Origin: Muribaculaceae bacterium
Lineage (GTDB): Bacteria > Bacteroidota > Bacteroidia > Bacteroidales > Muribaculaceae
Length of the DNA: 64,000 bases
Direction: 5' to 3'
Assembly (NCBI GenBank): GCA_023665425.1
Contig: JAMPDX010000001.1
Location: 666,882-730,881, forward strand
Positions within the stretch are counted from its first letter, which is position 1, and each line of letters opens with the position of its first letter. This document shows, piece after piece, positions 17,164 to 26,295 of this stretch. Under the pieces are notes generated by a model, which made no database searches, was not told the origin of the DNA, and saw nothing but the letters and a program-made list of their open reading frames with translations. Made by a program: the position numbers and the translations under genes.

Positions 17164-17640
17164 TCATCTACTTATCAGGCAAACGGCGTATGCGGCAATA
17201 CCTTCGCGGCGCCCGGTAAATCCGAGCTTCTCGGTGGTGGTAGCTTTGACAGATACATCCTCCGCCTCCACACCCATGGTAGCGGCCAGAATGGAACGCA
17301 TGGTCTCAATATGGGGGCTGAGTTTGGGCTCTTGAGCACATATTGTAATATCTACATTGCCCACGGAGTAGCCCTTGTCGGCAAGCAGTTCAATTACTCT
17401 CTTGAGGAGCAACTTGGAGTCAGCCCCTTTGTAAGCGGGGTCAGTGTCGGGGAAGTGGTAACCGATATCGCGCAATGCAGCAGCGCCCAGCAGGGCATCG
17501 CACAGCGCGTGTATGGCCACATCGGCATCACTGTGCCCCAAAAGGCCGCGGTCGTGCGGTATATTCACACCACACAACCACAACTCGCGCCCGGTCTCAA
17601 ACCGATGCACATCATATCCGAATCCGGTACGTATTTTCAT
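17164..17640 (-). CDS. ispF: 2-C-methyl-D-erythritol 2,4-cyclodiphosphate synthase
   Basis: The fifth enzyme of the MEP isoprenoid pathway: it cyclises CDP-methylerythritol 2-phosphate to MEcPP with release of CMP. The start [14 protein letters not shown] at 17640 gives 158 residues, the normal length; the frame is open for 13 more codons, but that would overlap porV. The metal-site motifs GYDVHRF and [23 protein letters not shown] are intact, as is the C-terminal [17 protein letters not shown]. It starts 1 bp after the porV stop, so it is translationally coupled to porV. Confidence 0.97.
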   Translation of the reverse strand: MKIRTGFGYDVHRFETGRELWLCGVNIPHDRGLLGHSDADVAIHALCDALLGAAALRDIGYHFPDTDPAYKGADSKLLLKRVIELLADKGYSVGNVDITICAQEPKLSPHIETMRSILAATMGVEAEDVSVKATTTEKLGFTGRREGIAAYAVCLISR

Positions 17641-17641
17641 A

Positions 17642-18859
17642 TTATTTGCGTCGTTTGCCAAGCAAGTCTCTGAGGCCATCCATATCGAAGCTAAGTGTGA
17701 AGCGGAGTGTCTGGTCGAGGGGTGAACTTTGGGCAGTGGCTATCATGTAAGAGGCATCGAGACGCACAACATTGAGCGAGAAGCCGGCACCAATACCGAA
17801 GTATGAGCGTCCACCCTTGTTTGCATTCTCATAATAGTAGCCTAAGCGGGCAAAGAATTGCTGATTGTAGGCATATTCGGCACCTAAAGAGACATTTATC
17901 TCCTGCAGCTCCTCTTTGAAGCCGCCGGGAGCGTCAGAGAAGCTCTTGAAGATACCGGTGATGGGGGACATATTCTCCCAGTCGTCAAGCGCCTTCTCAT
18001 ACTCCTCTTGGCCCTCCTGGGTGGTCATGTCATAGTTGCGAGAGAGGGGCTTGGTGGGGACCAACAGTTTATTGAGGTCAAGGCCGAAAGCCAAGGTATT
18101 ATAGTCCGCCAGAGGGAACATGAAGTTGGCACCTAAGCGCAGATTGGTGGGGAGGAAGGCATTGTTGGTGCCATGATTATAGCTGACTTTTGAGCCGATG
18201 TTTGATAAGTTGAAACCCCATGCAAACTGGCACTCATTGCGTCCCACCATAGGATAGGTAACATAATAACCTGAGATGTCGGCTGCGAAGGCTGAGGCCG
18301 CTGTGGTATGTTCGCCGGAGTAGGCATCGTTATACGACAGGTCTGAGAGGATATAGCGCAATACTACACCCATAGAAAATTTATCGGAGAGCTTGCGAGA
18401 ATAACCGACATCAAAGGCGAGCTCGTAGGGGTTGATAGTCTGGATAGCCACCCCCTCACCGTCGTTGGTGGTGACCTCGCCTAAGGAGAAATAGCGGAAA
18501 GAAGCCGAAAGGGCTTGGTTGTCGCCACTGCCGAGCTTCATGTAGCCAGAGAGGTCGGCAAGGAATATGTCGTTGACCAACTTGCGCAACCACGGGGTGT
18601 ATGATATGCCGAGGCCACCGCTGGAGTATGCAAACGCATACTTTGAGGGGTTCCAGAATTGAGCATTGATGTCGGGGTCGGTAGCGGCACCCAAGTTACC
18701 CATAGCGGAGCCACGGGCATCGGGGGTGATACCGAGAGTAGTGACACCCGTATTTACGGGATTGAACTCATTGTCCTTGATATCATTGTCGGCAACCGCC
18801 GGGAGAGCGAAGAGCGCCGCCAGAGCCATGCAGACGATATATTTAAATTTCAGGTTCAT
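17642..18859 (-). CDS. porV: Type IX secretion outer membrane protein PorV (LptO)
   Basis: A 405-residue FadL-like outer membrane beta-barrel. PorV receives substrates at the outer membrane and forms the attachment complex with PorU, PorQ and PorZ. After the signal peptide ([23 protein letters not shown]) comes the PorV-type N-terminus [24 protein letters not shown], followed by WNPSKYAF and many alternating amphipathic strands. The start at 18859 gives a clean signal peptide. The order porV-ispF is the same as in Porphyromonas gingivalis as I recall it, but porU is not adjacent here. Confidence 0.93.
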   Translation of the reverse strand: MNLKFKYIVCMALAALFALPAVADNDIKDNEFNPVNTGVTTLGITPDARGSAMGNLGAATDPDINAQFWNPSKYAFAYSSGGLGISYTPWLRKLVNDIFLADLSGYMKLGSGDNQALSASFRYFSLGEVTTNDGEGVAIQTINPYELAFDVGYSRKLSDKFSMGVVLRYILSDLSYNDAYSGEHTTAASAFAADISGYYVTYPMVGRNECQFAWGFNLSNIGSKVSYNHGTNNAFLPTNLRLGANFMFPLADYNTLAFGLDLNKLLVPTKPLSRNYDMTTQEGQEEYEKALDDWENMSPITGIFKSFSDAPGGFKEELQEINVSLGAEYAYNQQFFARLGYYYENANKGGRSYFGIGAGFSLNVVRLDASYMIATAQSSPLDQTLRFTLSFDMDGLRDLLGKRRK

Positions 18860-19042
18860 CAGATATGATATTGAAGTCAAAGGTTTGCAAGTTCTGCAAA
18901 GACGAAACTTGATAATGAAGTAAATTATGCAGGTTGTTATAGTCCCTTACAATAAATAAACTCAAAAACTCGCACTTTATTGTGATATACTCCACAATAT
19001 CTCCCAAAAACAACTGACATAACAGATAAAATAATGTATAAA

Positions 19043-19073
19043 TTGGTGGTAATGAAAATTATTACTAACTTTG
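19043..19073 (+). promoter_or_regulatory. Bacteroidetes-type promoter for the GYF_2 / NlpC group
   Basis: TTG, 20 nt, TAACTTTG. The -7 box ends 71 bp before the ATG at 19145. Confidence 0.65.
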
Positions 19074-19144
19074 TAGCTGATAAGGTAGGCCCGATGCGAA
19101 CATGGCCGATAACTATATACATCGATTTATAATTGACAAAGATT

Positions 19145-19849
19145 ATGAATGAAAAGAAATATTGGATAAAAAAAGAGGGGCAAGACCACGGGCCGTTAGC
19201 TTTGGCGGAGTTGAGTAGCTATAATCTTGGACCGGAGTCTATTATATGGGTCACGGGCACCGAGAACTGGGTTCGAGCCAAAGAGCTGCCCGAGGTGATG
19301 CGTGTCATCTCCGATAATACGATCTTTGCCGGATATGATGATGAGACTCAAATAGGTGTGGATGATGGTCGCACTCAGTTACTTATGCCCGGCAATGAGG
19401 CTATCGCTTCCTCAGTCGGCGCATCGGCCAAGCTCAGAGCGAATGCCAATGCTCGTGAGCGCGAAGAGAATAACCCGACACGTCACCCCGGTGGCAAGGT
19501 CGTAATTACAATATCGTCCGACTCCATTATTTCGTCACTTACAAACCCACTGGCGGCTCCCGCAGCCGGAGTGCTCCTGACAGTCGTGTCGCTTATAATG
19601 ACTATTGTCAATATATCATACGCGAGCGCCGGCGAATTTATTTTGCTCCTGATGATGTTCTTTGTGGCTCCGGGAGCAATGGCCGGAGTAGCCATGTATG
19701 ATGCGCTTAACCTTAAGAAGTATACAGATATGGGAGATGCCAAGAAGGCATTATCCCGCTCCGGTCTGAGCCTGGGCTTGAGCATCGGTGCTATAGTGTG
19801 CGCTATAATAGGTATAATAGTTGCCGGATGTGAGTTTGAGTTGTTATGA
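19145..19849 (+). CDS. GYF_2 (DUF4339) domain membrane protein
   Basis: A 234-residue protein. Residues about 4-52 form a GYF_2/DUF4339 domain (YWIKKEGQDHGPLALAEL, then WVTGTENWVRAKELPEV). A charged linker follows (about 60-125). The C-terminal half has three hydrophobic segments (around 140-165, 172-195 and 212-232), so the domain is probably held at the cytoplasmic side of the inner membrane. GYF_2 domains are thought to mediate protein contacts. I chose the ATG at 19145 over an in-frame TTG 12 bp upstream. It overlaps the next gene by 4 bp (ATGA), so the two are translationally coupled. Confidence 0.85.
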   Translation: MNEKKYWIKKEGQDHGPLALAELSSYNLGPESIIWVTGTENWVRAKELPEVMRVISDNTIFAGYDDETQIGVDDGRTQLLMPGNEAIASSVGASAKLRANANAREREENNPTRHPGGKVVITISSDSIISSLTNPLAAPAAGVLLTVVSLIMTIVNISYASAGEFILLLMMFFVAPGAMAGVAMYDALNLKKYTDMGDAKKALSRSGLSLGLSIGAIVCAIIGIIVAGCEFELL

Positions 19850-20778
19850 GACCTGTCAGGTTATTGATTGCTATCTTGTGCCTGCTGACGATGTGCGAGG
19901 TGTATGCGCAACAAATGGCCCTTGTCAAGGTGCCTGTGGCATGTATACGCACCAATCCGGGGCACTCCTCAGAACTGTCATCGCAGATAGTGTTGGGCAC
20001 ACCGGTGGAGGTAACATCCCAAGCCGGCGATTGGTATCAGGTGAGAACCCCCGACGGGTACTCCGGCTATGTGATGTATAACTCACTCGCCGAGCTCACC
20101 GAGGAGGAATATGAAGCGTGGAAAAAGACAGATAAGGTGGTATGCCGCTCATGGCTTTCACGACTGATTACGGCTGACGGCGCTCCGGCGGGATATGCCA
20201 CTTATGGGGTAATTTTGGAGGGAATCATTTCCCCCGGTCTGCCCGATATGGTGTCTATATCTATGCCCGGCGGGTCTGTGGCATTTGCCTCGGCTGATGA
20301 CTTCTATCTGAGCATTGAGGAGTATCTCGACGAATGTGCGCAAACTGATGCCGAGGAGGTATTATCGGTGGCATACAGTATGTCAGGTGTGCCTTATCTG
20401 TGGGGCGGCACCTCTACATTGGCTGCCGATTGCTCCGGATTTACACAGATCGCATACCGGGCGGCCGGACTCTTGCTCCCTCGCGACACCTCGATGCAGA
20501 TAAAGTGCGGCGAGCCGGTGGCTTCAATGCAGGATGCCCTGCCGGGCGACCTGATCTTCTATGGCAACTCAGCCGGGCGAGTCAATCATGTGGCTATATA
20601 CTTAGGTGGCGGCAAAATTATCCACAGCTCGGGCCATGTACGGATATGTCGCATGAGCGATGAAGTGCCCGGCTCCGAGGATTTGTTCACTAATAAGCCC
20701 CTAAGTGTGCGGCGAGTATTGGGTGTTGCAAACCCCGTCGGGGTGAAGTATATCTCCCAAAGTTCCTTTTATTTTTAG
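19846..20778 (+). CDS. NlpC/P60 peptidoglycan hydrolase with SH3 domain
   Basis: A 310-residue exported cysteine peptidase of family C40. It has a signal peptide (residues 1-21), a bacterial SH3 domain (about 25-82: VACIRTNPGH, GDWYQVRTPDGYSGYV), a middle domain (about 98-155) and the NlpC/P60 domain with Cys196 (ADCSGF), His248 (VNHVAIYLG) and His260 (IIHSSG). The family cleaves the stem peptide, usually between D-Glu and the diamino acid. It is flanked by two GYF_2 membrane proteins, which suggests a functional link (inference). Confidence 0.93.
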   Translation: MRPVRLLIAILCLLTMCEVYAQQMALVKVPVACIRTNPGHSSELSSQIVLGTPVEVTSQAGDWYQVRTPDGYSGYVMYNSLAELTEEEYEAWKKTDKVVCRSWLSRLITADGAPAGYATYGVILEGIISPGLPDMVSISMPGGSVAFASADDFYLSIEEYLDECAQTDAEEVLSVAYSMSGVPYLWGGTSTLAADCSGFTQIAYRAAGLLLPRDTSMQIKCGEPVASMQDALPGDLIFYGNSAGRVNHVAIYLGGGKIIHSSGHVRICRMSDEVPGSEDLFTNKPLSVRRVLGVANPVGVKYISQSSFYF

Positions 20779-20783
20779 AAATA

Positions 20784-21356
20784 ATGAAATATTACGCTAT
20801 AATAAATGATGAGCAAATAGGCCCTATGGAGCTCCCGGAGCTCGTGGAGCGTGGTCTGATGCCCGAGACTTATGTATGGTGCAAGGGTATGGATGACTGG
20901 AAGCAGGCCAATGAGGTGGCCGACATCTGTCGCTTCTTCCGCAATCGTATTTTTGACCTAATGCACCCCACTGTATCGAGCGATGATACTCCGACCGAGA
21001 GGGCTCAGGTGATGCCCATGGCAGATGAAGACTACAAGGGGCTCAAACGCCGTGACTTCTATCAGGCTGTCGGGGAGCAAATACAACAGACCTACACCGA
21101 CCCGGACCAAGAAAAAATGAGCCAAGGTGTCCCCCCGACATCAATGCCGACATGGGTACTTGTGCTCGGCATTATACTCTTCTTCCCATTAGGTATTCCG
21201 GCTGTGATATTATCAAAAAAAGCTAAGAAACAATGGCATGCGGGGATGGTGGAGGATAGCTTTCATACGGCAGCCTTATCCAAAATGTATGCCGGATTGG
21301 CTCTTAGTTTAGGCGTTGTAGCATATACTGCGCTGATACAATGGGTGTTACGATGA
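20784..21356 (+). CDS. GYF_2 (DUF4339) domain protein with two membrane segments
   Basis: A 190-residue protein. Residues 1-50 form a GYF_2 domain (YYAIINDEQIGPMELPEL, VWCKGMDDWKQANEV). A hydrophilic linker is followed by two hydrophobic segments (about 124-144 and 168-188) separated by SKKAKKQWHAG, a loop pattern seen in CD225/DUF4190-like small membrane proteins. It starts 5 bp after the NlpC/P60 gene and ends the three-gene group. The function is unknown. Confidence 0.83.
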   Translation: MKYYAIINDEQIGPMELPELVERGLMPETYVWCKGMDDWKQANEVADICRFFRNRIFDLMHPTVSSDDTPTERAQVMPMADEDYKGLKRRDFYQAVGEQIQQTYTDPDQEKMSQGVPPTSMPTWVLVLGIILFFPLGIPAVILSKKAKKQWHAGMVEDSFHTAALSKMYAGLALSLGVVAYTALIQWVLR

Positions 21357-21371
21357 ATGAATGGTGCCCGG

Positions 21372-21403
21372 TTTGCACCATCGCAGTTTTTTGTATAACT
21401 TTG
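21372..21403 (+). promoter_or_regulatory. Strong Bacteroidetes promoter, near-leaderless
   Basis: TTTG (21372-21375), 20 nt, TAACTTTG (21396-21403). The ATG of the next gene is at 21411, only 8 nt after the -7 box, so the transcript may begin at or very near the start codon. It appears to drive the eight-gene operon to 29114. Confidence 0.8.
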
Positions 21404-21410
21404 CACTATA

Positions 21411-22340
21411 ATGAAGGATGTAATAGCACCGGTAGCACGCGAGATAATTGAAGCCGAGCTAACCGAAGACAGACGATTAAGACATACCAATAAGGGCGAT
21501 AATGACATCTACATCATAGATGCCTTTAACGCCCCGAATACGATGCGCGAGATCGGCCGATTGCGTGAGATAGCCTTCCGCGATGCCGGGGGTGGCACCG
21601 GCAAGGAGTGCGACATTGATGAGTTTGACACTATGGAGCCACCCTGCCGCCAACTCATTGTGTGGAATCCGCATGACCGCGAGATCATAGGTGGTTATCG
21701 TTTCATCTTGGGACGCGACATCCGTTTTACTGAGGATGGCAAGCCACGTATTGCCTCCTCGCACATGTTTGATTTTTCGCCACGGTTCATCGAGAAATAT
21801 TTACCGGAAACCATAGAGCTTGGCCGCTCGTTTGTCACTCTGGAGTATCAGAGCAGCAAGGCCGGAGCACGCGCTCTGTATGCGTTGGATAATCTGTGGG
21901 ATGGCTTAGGCGCGCTCACGGTAGTGTATCCCGAAATAAAGTATCTTTTCGGTAAGGTGACAATGTATCCGAGCTATGACCGCGAGTGCCGCGATATGCT
22001 TCTATACTTCCTTCATAAGCACTTCCCGGACCCTGATAAGCTCGTGCGCCCCATGCAGCAGATAGCCATGGAGACAGACCGGGCTAAGTTGGCAGCCCTG
22101 TTCAGTGGCAACTCGTTCAAGGAGGATTATAAGATACTAAATCAGGAGATTAGGGCTCACGGGCTGAATATCCCGCCGCTGGTGAATGCCTACATGAGTC
22201 TGTCTCCCACGATGAAGATGTTTGGCACAGCCATCAATTATGAGTTTGGCGATGTGGAGGAGAGTGGTATATTCTTCGCCATTTCCGAAATCTTCGAAAG
22301 CAAAAAGAACCGACATATAGGTACTTATAATGGGAAGTAG
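21411..22340 (+). CDS. GNAT-type N-acyltransferase, GlsB-like
   Basis: A 309-residue protein that resembles the Bacteroides GlsB/'hemolysin A' acyltransferase, which N-acylates glycine with a 3-hydroxy fatty acid in glycine lipid synthesis. Landmarks are MREIGRLREIAFR near residue 45, VWNPHDREIIGGYRF, ETIELGRSFVTLEYQ and NAYMSLSPTMKMFGTAIN. The assignment to GlsB rests on remembered family sequence. Its partner glsA, which makes the second acylation, is not next to it. It is the first gene of the operon, and its stop overlaps the next start by 11 bp. Confidence 0.75.
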   Translation: MKDVIAPVAREIIEAELTEDRRLRHTNKGDNDIYIIDAFNAPNTMREIGRLREIAFRDAGGGTGKECDIDEFDTMEPPCRQLIVWNPHDREIIGGYRFILGRDIRFTEDGKPRIASSHMFDFSPRFIEKYLPETIELGRSFVTLEYQSSKAGARALYALDNLWDGLGALTVVYPEIKYLFGKVTMYPSYDRECRDMLLYFLHKHFPDPDKLVRPMQQIAMETDRAKLAALFSGNSFKEDYKILNQEIRAHGLNIPPLVNAYMSLSPTMKMFGTAINYEFGDVEESGIFFAISEIFESKKNRHIGTYNGK

Positions 22341-23943
22341 GAGCTCTATATCGTACTTGTCGCCTGTCAACGATAGATTTTACCAACTTATTTTTGTATC
22401 GTTGTTGTTCCTATTTATGTCGCCGGGAGCGTTTGCGCAAGAGCAGAGCGACACAGTGGCGAGAGAGAGACCTCTGTTTGATGTCGCACTGCAGACTATG
22501 GTAAATGCCGGCAGCGGAGATTTCGCTCCGTACTATATAGCGTCAAATTCACAGTCACTTGTCACCCAAGCCTTTGGGGTGCAAGAATATATTAAGGCAG
22601 AGAGGAGATTGTCTACCGACAGGCGGTTTGAATACGGCTTTGGGGCCGCGGTGATGGGAGGATACACATCGAGCCTCGATTATCGACGCTATAACTCAGA
22701 AAGCAAGCTCTTTGACGAACATTCCTGTCATCCCGGTTATTTCAGCCTGCGAGAGTTGTGGGCCGGGGTGAAGTATCGTGGTGTCTTCCTGTGGGCCGGA
22801 ATGAAGCCGAACGAAGGTGGCTTGTTTAATTCGTCCCTCGGGAGTGGCGACCTGGTTATGAGCAATAATGCGCGACCCATCCCGCAGGTACGTGCCGGAT
22901 TTATAGATTTCCAGGATATCCCATTCACCAGTGGCTGGGTGCAGATACAAGGAGAGCTCGGATGGGGCAAGATGGCCGACTCCGGCTGGCTCAAGGATCA
23001 TTATAATTACTATAACTCGTTCATTACCACCGGAGTATATATGCATTACTCCCGTCTGTATTTGCGCTCCAATCCCGACAAGCCCTTTGTACTGACTGTA
23101 GGCATGCAGAATGCTGCCCAGTTTGGAGGTACATGGCAGCGCTACCACGACGGCGTAGAGACATCGTCGGTACATAACCCGGTGAAGTTCAAAGACTTCG
23201 TCAATGCCCTGTTCCCCTGGACAGGGGGCTCATCATCTGCCGAAGGAGATCAAGCCTATTACAGTGGTAACCACCTCGGCTCATGGGATTTGGAGCTCGC
23301 ATATCGCTTTAAGGATGGCTCCTCACTGCGAGGGTATATGCAGGCACCGTGGGAGGATGGCTCAGGCATTGGCAAGCTCAATGGTTGGGATGGTGTTTGG
23401 GGAGTGGAATATACCTTTAAGCAAGAGTCCCCCGTATTGAAAAGTATTCTGGTAGAGTACATCGACCTGACCAATCAGAGTGGTCCCATGCACTGGGCTC
23501 CCGGCGACTATCCCGGCACCAACATACCGGGTGAGGCTACAGGCGCCGACGACTATTATAATAATTATATGTATAACGGATGGGCTAATTATGGCATGAG
23601 CATAGGCTCACCATTCGTGAAATCCCCGCTATATAATACTGACGGCTATATGCGTTACACCGATAATCGAGTGCGAGGTTTTCAGCTTGGTGCGCAAGGT
23701 GTCATAGGCTCACAGTGGGGATGGCGAGCATTGCTGTCATATCGCACATCGTGGGGCACGCCTTTCTTGCCGGCCACTGAAAAGCGTCATGATACTTCTG
23801 CTCTGTTGGAGGCGAAATATGATTTCCCTTCCTTACCGGCATTGAGTATTGCAGGCCAATTGGCCTTTGATGCCGGCTCGCTTTATGGTGATAACTTCGG
23901 AGCTCTCATAAAGCTCAGGTATATGTTCTCGCTGTGTAAATAA
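22330..23943 (+). CDS. Capsule assembly Wzi-like outer membrane protein
   Basis: A 537-residue protein with a signal peptide ending near GAFAQ (residue 37) and a long beta-barrel of amphipathic strands with aromatic girdle residues. Features of the Wzi/OprD-like group include SLRELWAGVKYRGVFLWAGMKP, PQVRAGFIDFQDIPFT and the C-terminal strand KLRYMFSLC. Wzi proteins hold capsular or exopolysaccharide at the outer membrane. Its place between an acyltransferase and nonulosonic acid genes suggests it handles the surface glycan made here (inference). The start overlaps the upstream gene by 11 bp. Confidence 0.82.
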   Translation: MGSRSSISYLSPVNDRFYQLIFVSLLFLFMSPGAFAQEQSDTVARERPLFDVALQTMVNAGSGDFAPYYIASNSQSLVTQAFGVQEYIKAERRLSTDRRFEYGFGAAVMGGYTSSLDYRRYNSESKLFDEHSCHPGYFSLRELWAGVKYRGVFLWAGMKPNEGGLFNSSLGSGDLVMSNNARPIPQVRAGFIDFQDIPFTSGWVQIQGELGWGKMADSGWLKDHYNYYNSFITTGVYMHYSRLYLRSNPDKPFVLTVGMQNAAQFGGTWQRYHDGVETSSVHNPVKFKDFVNALFPWTGGSSSAEGDQAYYSGNHLGSWDLELAYRFKDGSSLRGYMQAPWEDGSGIGKLNGWDGVWGVEYTFKQESPVLKSILVEYIDLTNQSGPMHWAPGDYPGTNIPGEATGADDYYNNYMYNGWANYGMSIGSPFVKSPLYNTDGYMRYTDNRVRGFQLGAQGVIGSQWGWRALLSYRTSWGTPFLPATEKRHDTSALLEAKYDFPSLPALSIAGQLAFDAGSLYGDNFGALIKLRYMFSLCK

Positions 23944-23954
23944 AATTTCTTAGG

Positions 23955-24362
23955 ATGAAGTATCTCAAATATTTTACAGTCATATTTATCGCACTCCTGC
24001 TCTGCTCCTGCACACGCAATGACGGTGATATAGGCTCCCTGTTTGGACAGTGGAAACTTGAGTCTATGACCACTGACAGCAAGGAGAAGACCGACTATAA
24101 GGGTAACATCTTTTGGAGCTTTCAGAACACCACTGTTGAGATGAAGGAGGTGATTGAGCCGGGTGAAGTGTATCAGACTTTTGGCAATTTCAAGGTTATG
24201 GACAACACAATGTTCCTATCCTTTCCGGATGCCGACTTTCCCCCACGCCCGGTCTTGGGGCTTCCCCGCGACTGTGAGATGCAAATCATCAAAATTTCAG
24301 GCGGCGAGTTGATACTATCATATGGTGATCCCGCCACAATTTTTACGTTTAGAAAATGGTAA
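23955..24362 (+). CDS. Lipocalin-like lipoprotein
   Basis: A 135-residue predicted lipoprotein with a signal peptide and lipobox (LLLCSC, Cys17 or Cys19). The mature domain begins with the lipocalin-like GQWKLESMTTD and continues as short beta strands with an IFTFRKW end. Similar small lipocalin-like lipoproteins are common in Bacteroidetes. The ligand is unknown. Its stop overlaps the legB-like start by 7 bp, inside the operon. Confidence 0.75.
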   Translation: MKYLKYFTVIFIALLLCSCTRNDGDIGSLFGQWKLESMTTDSKEKTDYKGNIFWSFQNTTVEMKEVIEPGEVYQTFGNFKVMDNTMFLSFPDADFPPRPVLGLPRDCEMQIIKISGGELILSYGDPATIFTFRKW

Positions 24363-25348
24363 GCAAACAATATGTATTGGTGACCGGCGCCGACGGTTTT
24401 ATCGGTTCACACCTCACCGAATTGCTGCTCGAGACCGGCTATCGAGTGCGTGCTTTGGCACAATATAATTCATTCAACAATTGGGGCTGGCTTGAGCAGG
24501 TAAAACATCCTGATTTGGAGGTGGTCTGCGGCGATGTGCGAGACCCCGACTTCTGCCGACATATATGCCGCGATATTGACATTGTATTCCATCTGGCAGC
24601 CCTCATAGCTATCCCATATTCATATATAGCTCCCGACTCATACGTAGATACCAACATTAAAGGCACCCTGAATATGTGTCAAGCGGCTCGCGATATGGGG
24701 GTGAAGCGTCTGTTGGTGACATCAACATCAGAGGTCTATGGCACAGCTTTGGAGGTGCCTATTACCGAGAAGCATCCTCGTCAGCCTCAAAGCCCCTATT
24801 CGGCCACCAAAATAGGGGCCGATGCCATTGCCATGAGTTTCTATAACGCCTTCTCATTGCCGGTGACAATAGTGCGCCCCTTCAATACCTACGGGCCGCG
24901 ACAGAGTGCACGCGCCATAATACCCACTATCATCACCCAGATAGCCAATGGCGCCAAGGAAATAAAGGTTGGCGACTTGACACCTACACGAGATTTCAAT
25001 TTCGTGAAGGATACCGCTCGAGGCTTCTTGGCTATTGCTCGTACGGAGCTTGATAAAGTTGTAGGTCAGGAGATTAACATAGCCACACAGCGTGAGGTGA
25101 CCATGAAAGAGACACTCCATACCATAGCTCGACTCATGGGGGCTGATATCAAATGGGTGACAGACCCGGCTCGCCTGCGCCCCTCCAAGAGTGAGGTGCG
25201 TCGCCTTCTGGGGAGCGCCGAAAAGCTTCACACCCTCACCGGCTGGATGCCACAATATACTCTGGAGGAAGGCCTTAAGCAGACAATTGCATGGTTTACC
25301 AATCCTGATAATTTAAAATTCTATAAATCAGATATCTATAATCAATGA
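24356..25348 (+). CDS. legB: NAD-dependent sugar 4,6-dehydratase, LegB-like
   Basis: A 330-residue extended short-chain dehydrogenase. It has the NAD motif TGADGFIGSHL (residues 10-20), TSTSEVYG near 120, the catalytic YSATK near 143 and the product-pocket RPFNTYGPRQSARAIIP. This is the LegB pattern, which in Campylobacter and relatives turns GDP-GlcNAc into the 4-keto-6-deoxy sugar for legionaminic acid. The neighbouring synthase, epimerase and CMP-transferase support this. The aminotransferase LegC is not present nearby. The start overlaps the upstream stop by 7 bp and the stop overlaps the next start by 4 bp. Confidence 0.85.
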   Translation: MVSKQYVLVTGADGFIGSHLTELLLETGYRVRALAQYNSFNNWGWLEQVKHPDLEVVCGDVRDPDFCRHICRDIDIVFHLAALIAIPYSYIAPDSYVDTNIKGTLNMCQAARDMGVKRLLVTSTSEVYGTALEVPITEKHPRQPQSPYSATKIGADAIAMSFYNAFSLPVTIVRPFNTYGPRQSARAIIPTIITQIANGAKEIKVGDLTPTRDFNFVKDTARGFLAIARTELDKVVGQEINIATQREVTMKETLHTIARLMGADIKWVTDPARLRPSKSEVRRLLGSAEKLHTLTGWMPQYTLEEGLKQTIAWFTNPDNLKFYKSDIYNQ

Positions 25349-26295
25349 AACGCAACCGGACAGTAGTGCTGATGCTCGGAGGCGCACGTCGTGTCTCTAT
25401 GGCTGAGCTACTCATAAAGAGTGCCGCCCGGCTTGGCCATGAGCTTGAAATATTGAGTTATGAACTAACTACACAGGTGCCGATAGCCTCTGTAGGAGAG
25501 GTGATTACCGGTCTGAAATGGACAGACCCCAACGTTGTCAGTGACCTGGTGCGCATCTGCAAGGAGAAGGATGTGAATATCATACTCCCCTTTGTAGACG
25601 GTGCGATAGAGATAGCCTCACGTGTGGGCGAAGAGATGCCCGAAGTCTTTGTGCCTGTGAGCGAGCCGAAGATAGCACATATCATGTTTGACAAGGTGGA
25701 GGCGGCAAAGCTGTTCAAAGATGCGGGTATCCCCATTCCCGAGACTTATTCGGCCCTAACTGCATCGATACCCGCGATTGCCAAGCCCCGCCACGGCTCC
25801 GCTTCGCGTGGCATCAAGGTATTCTATAATATTGAGGACCTGATGCATCTCGAGGACATCAATGACTATCTGATACAGGAATATATCGAAAATCGCGAAG
25901 AGTATACCGTAGACTGCTATGTCGGTGCCGATGGAGAAGTGATGTGTACTGTACCGCGCCGTCGTGAGGAGGTTATGGGGGGCGAGGTGACACGTACCCG
26001 TACCGTACATGATGAGGCCTTGGAGCAGATGAGCCGTCATGCCATTAATGCATTTAAACTCCGTGGTCCTGTTACACTGCAGTTTATCCACGACCTTGAC
26101 AAAGACAGATTTCTGCTTATGGAGGTAAATCCTCGCCTCGGGGGAGGTGTGGTATGCTCCATTTATGCCGGAGCTCCCATCGCAGACTATATATTGCAAG
26201 AGTCACTGGGTGTACCTCTTGCTCCATGCACAGACTGGACCAACAATACACTTATGGCTCGATACTGGAAGGAGGTGATTTTCTATGGCAACTGA
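25345..26295 (+). CDS. ATP-grasp ligase in the nonulosonic acid operon
   Basis: A 316-residue ATP-grasp enzyme of the carbamoyl-phosphate-synthase-like type. Residues 1-100 form a preATP-grasp domain (LMLGGARRVSMAELL). The ATP-binding lysine is in PAIAKPRHGSASRGI near 150, the acceptor EYIENREEYTVDCYVG near 185-200, and the metal-binding LLMEVNPRLGGG near 270. Such enzymes couple a carboxylate to an amine or thiol using ATP. In this operon it stands where the acetyltransferase LegH would act, so it may acylate the sugar amine with an amino acid or other carboxylate (inference). The substrate is not known. Confidence 0.85.
   Translation: MKRNRTVVLMLGGARRVSMAELLIKSAARLGHELEILSYELTTQVPIASVGEVITGLKWTDPNVVSDLVRICKEKDVNIILPFVDGAIEIASRVGEEMPEVFVPVSEPKIAHIMFDKVEAAKLFKDAGIPIPETYSALTASIPAIAKPRHGSASRGIKVFYNIEDLMHLEDINDYLIQEYIENREEYTVDCYVGADGEVMCTVPRRREEVMGGEVTRTRTVHDEALEQMSRHAINAFKLRGPVTLQFIHDLDKDRFLLMEVNPRLGGGVVCSIYAGAPIADYILQESLGVPLAPCTDWTNNTLMARYWKEVIFYGN

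Noticed and set aside
17641..17679. Longer IspF with 13 extra N-terminal residues
   Set aside because: It would overlap porV and has no match to the conserved IspF N-terminus.
24356..25348. UDP-glucuronate or UDP-glucose 4-epimerase instead of LegB
   Set aside because: The TSTSEVYG and YSATK pattern and the operon with a nonulosonic acid synthase and CMP-transferase fit a 4,6-dehydratase better.
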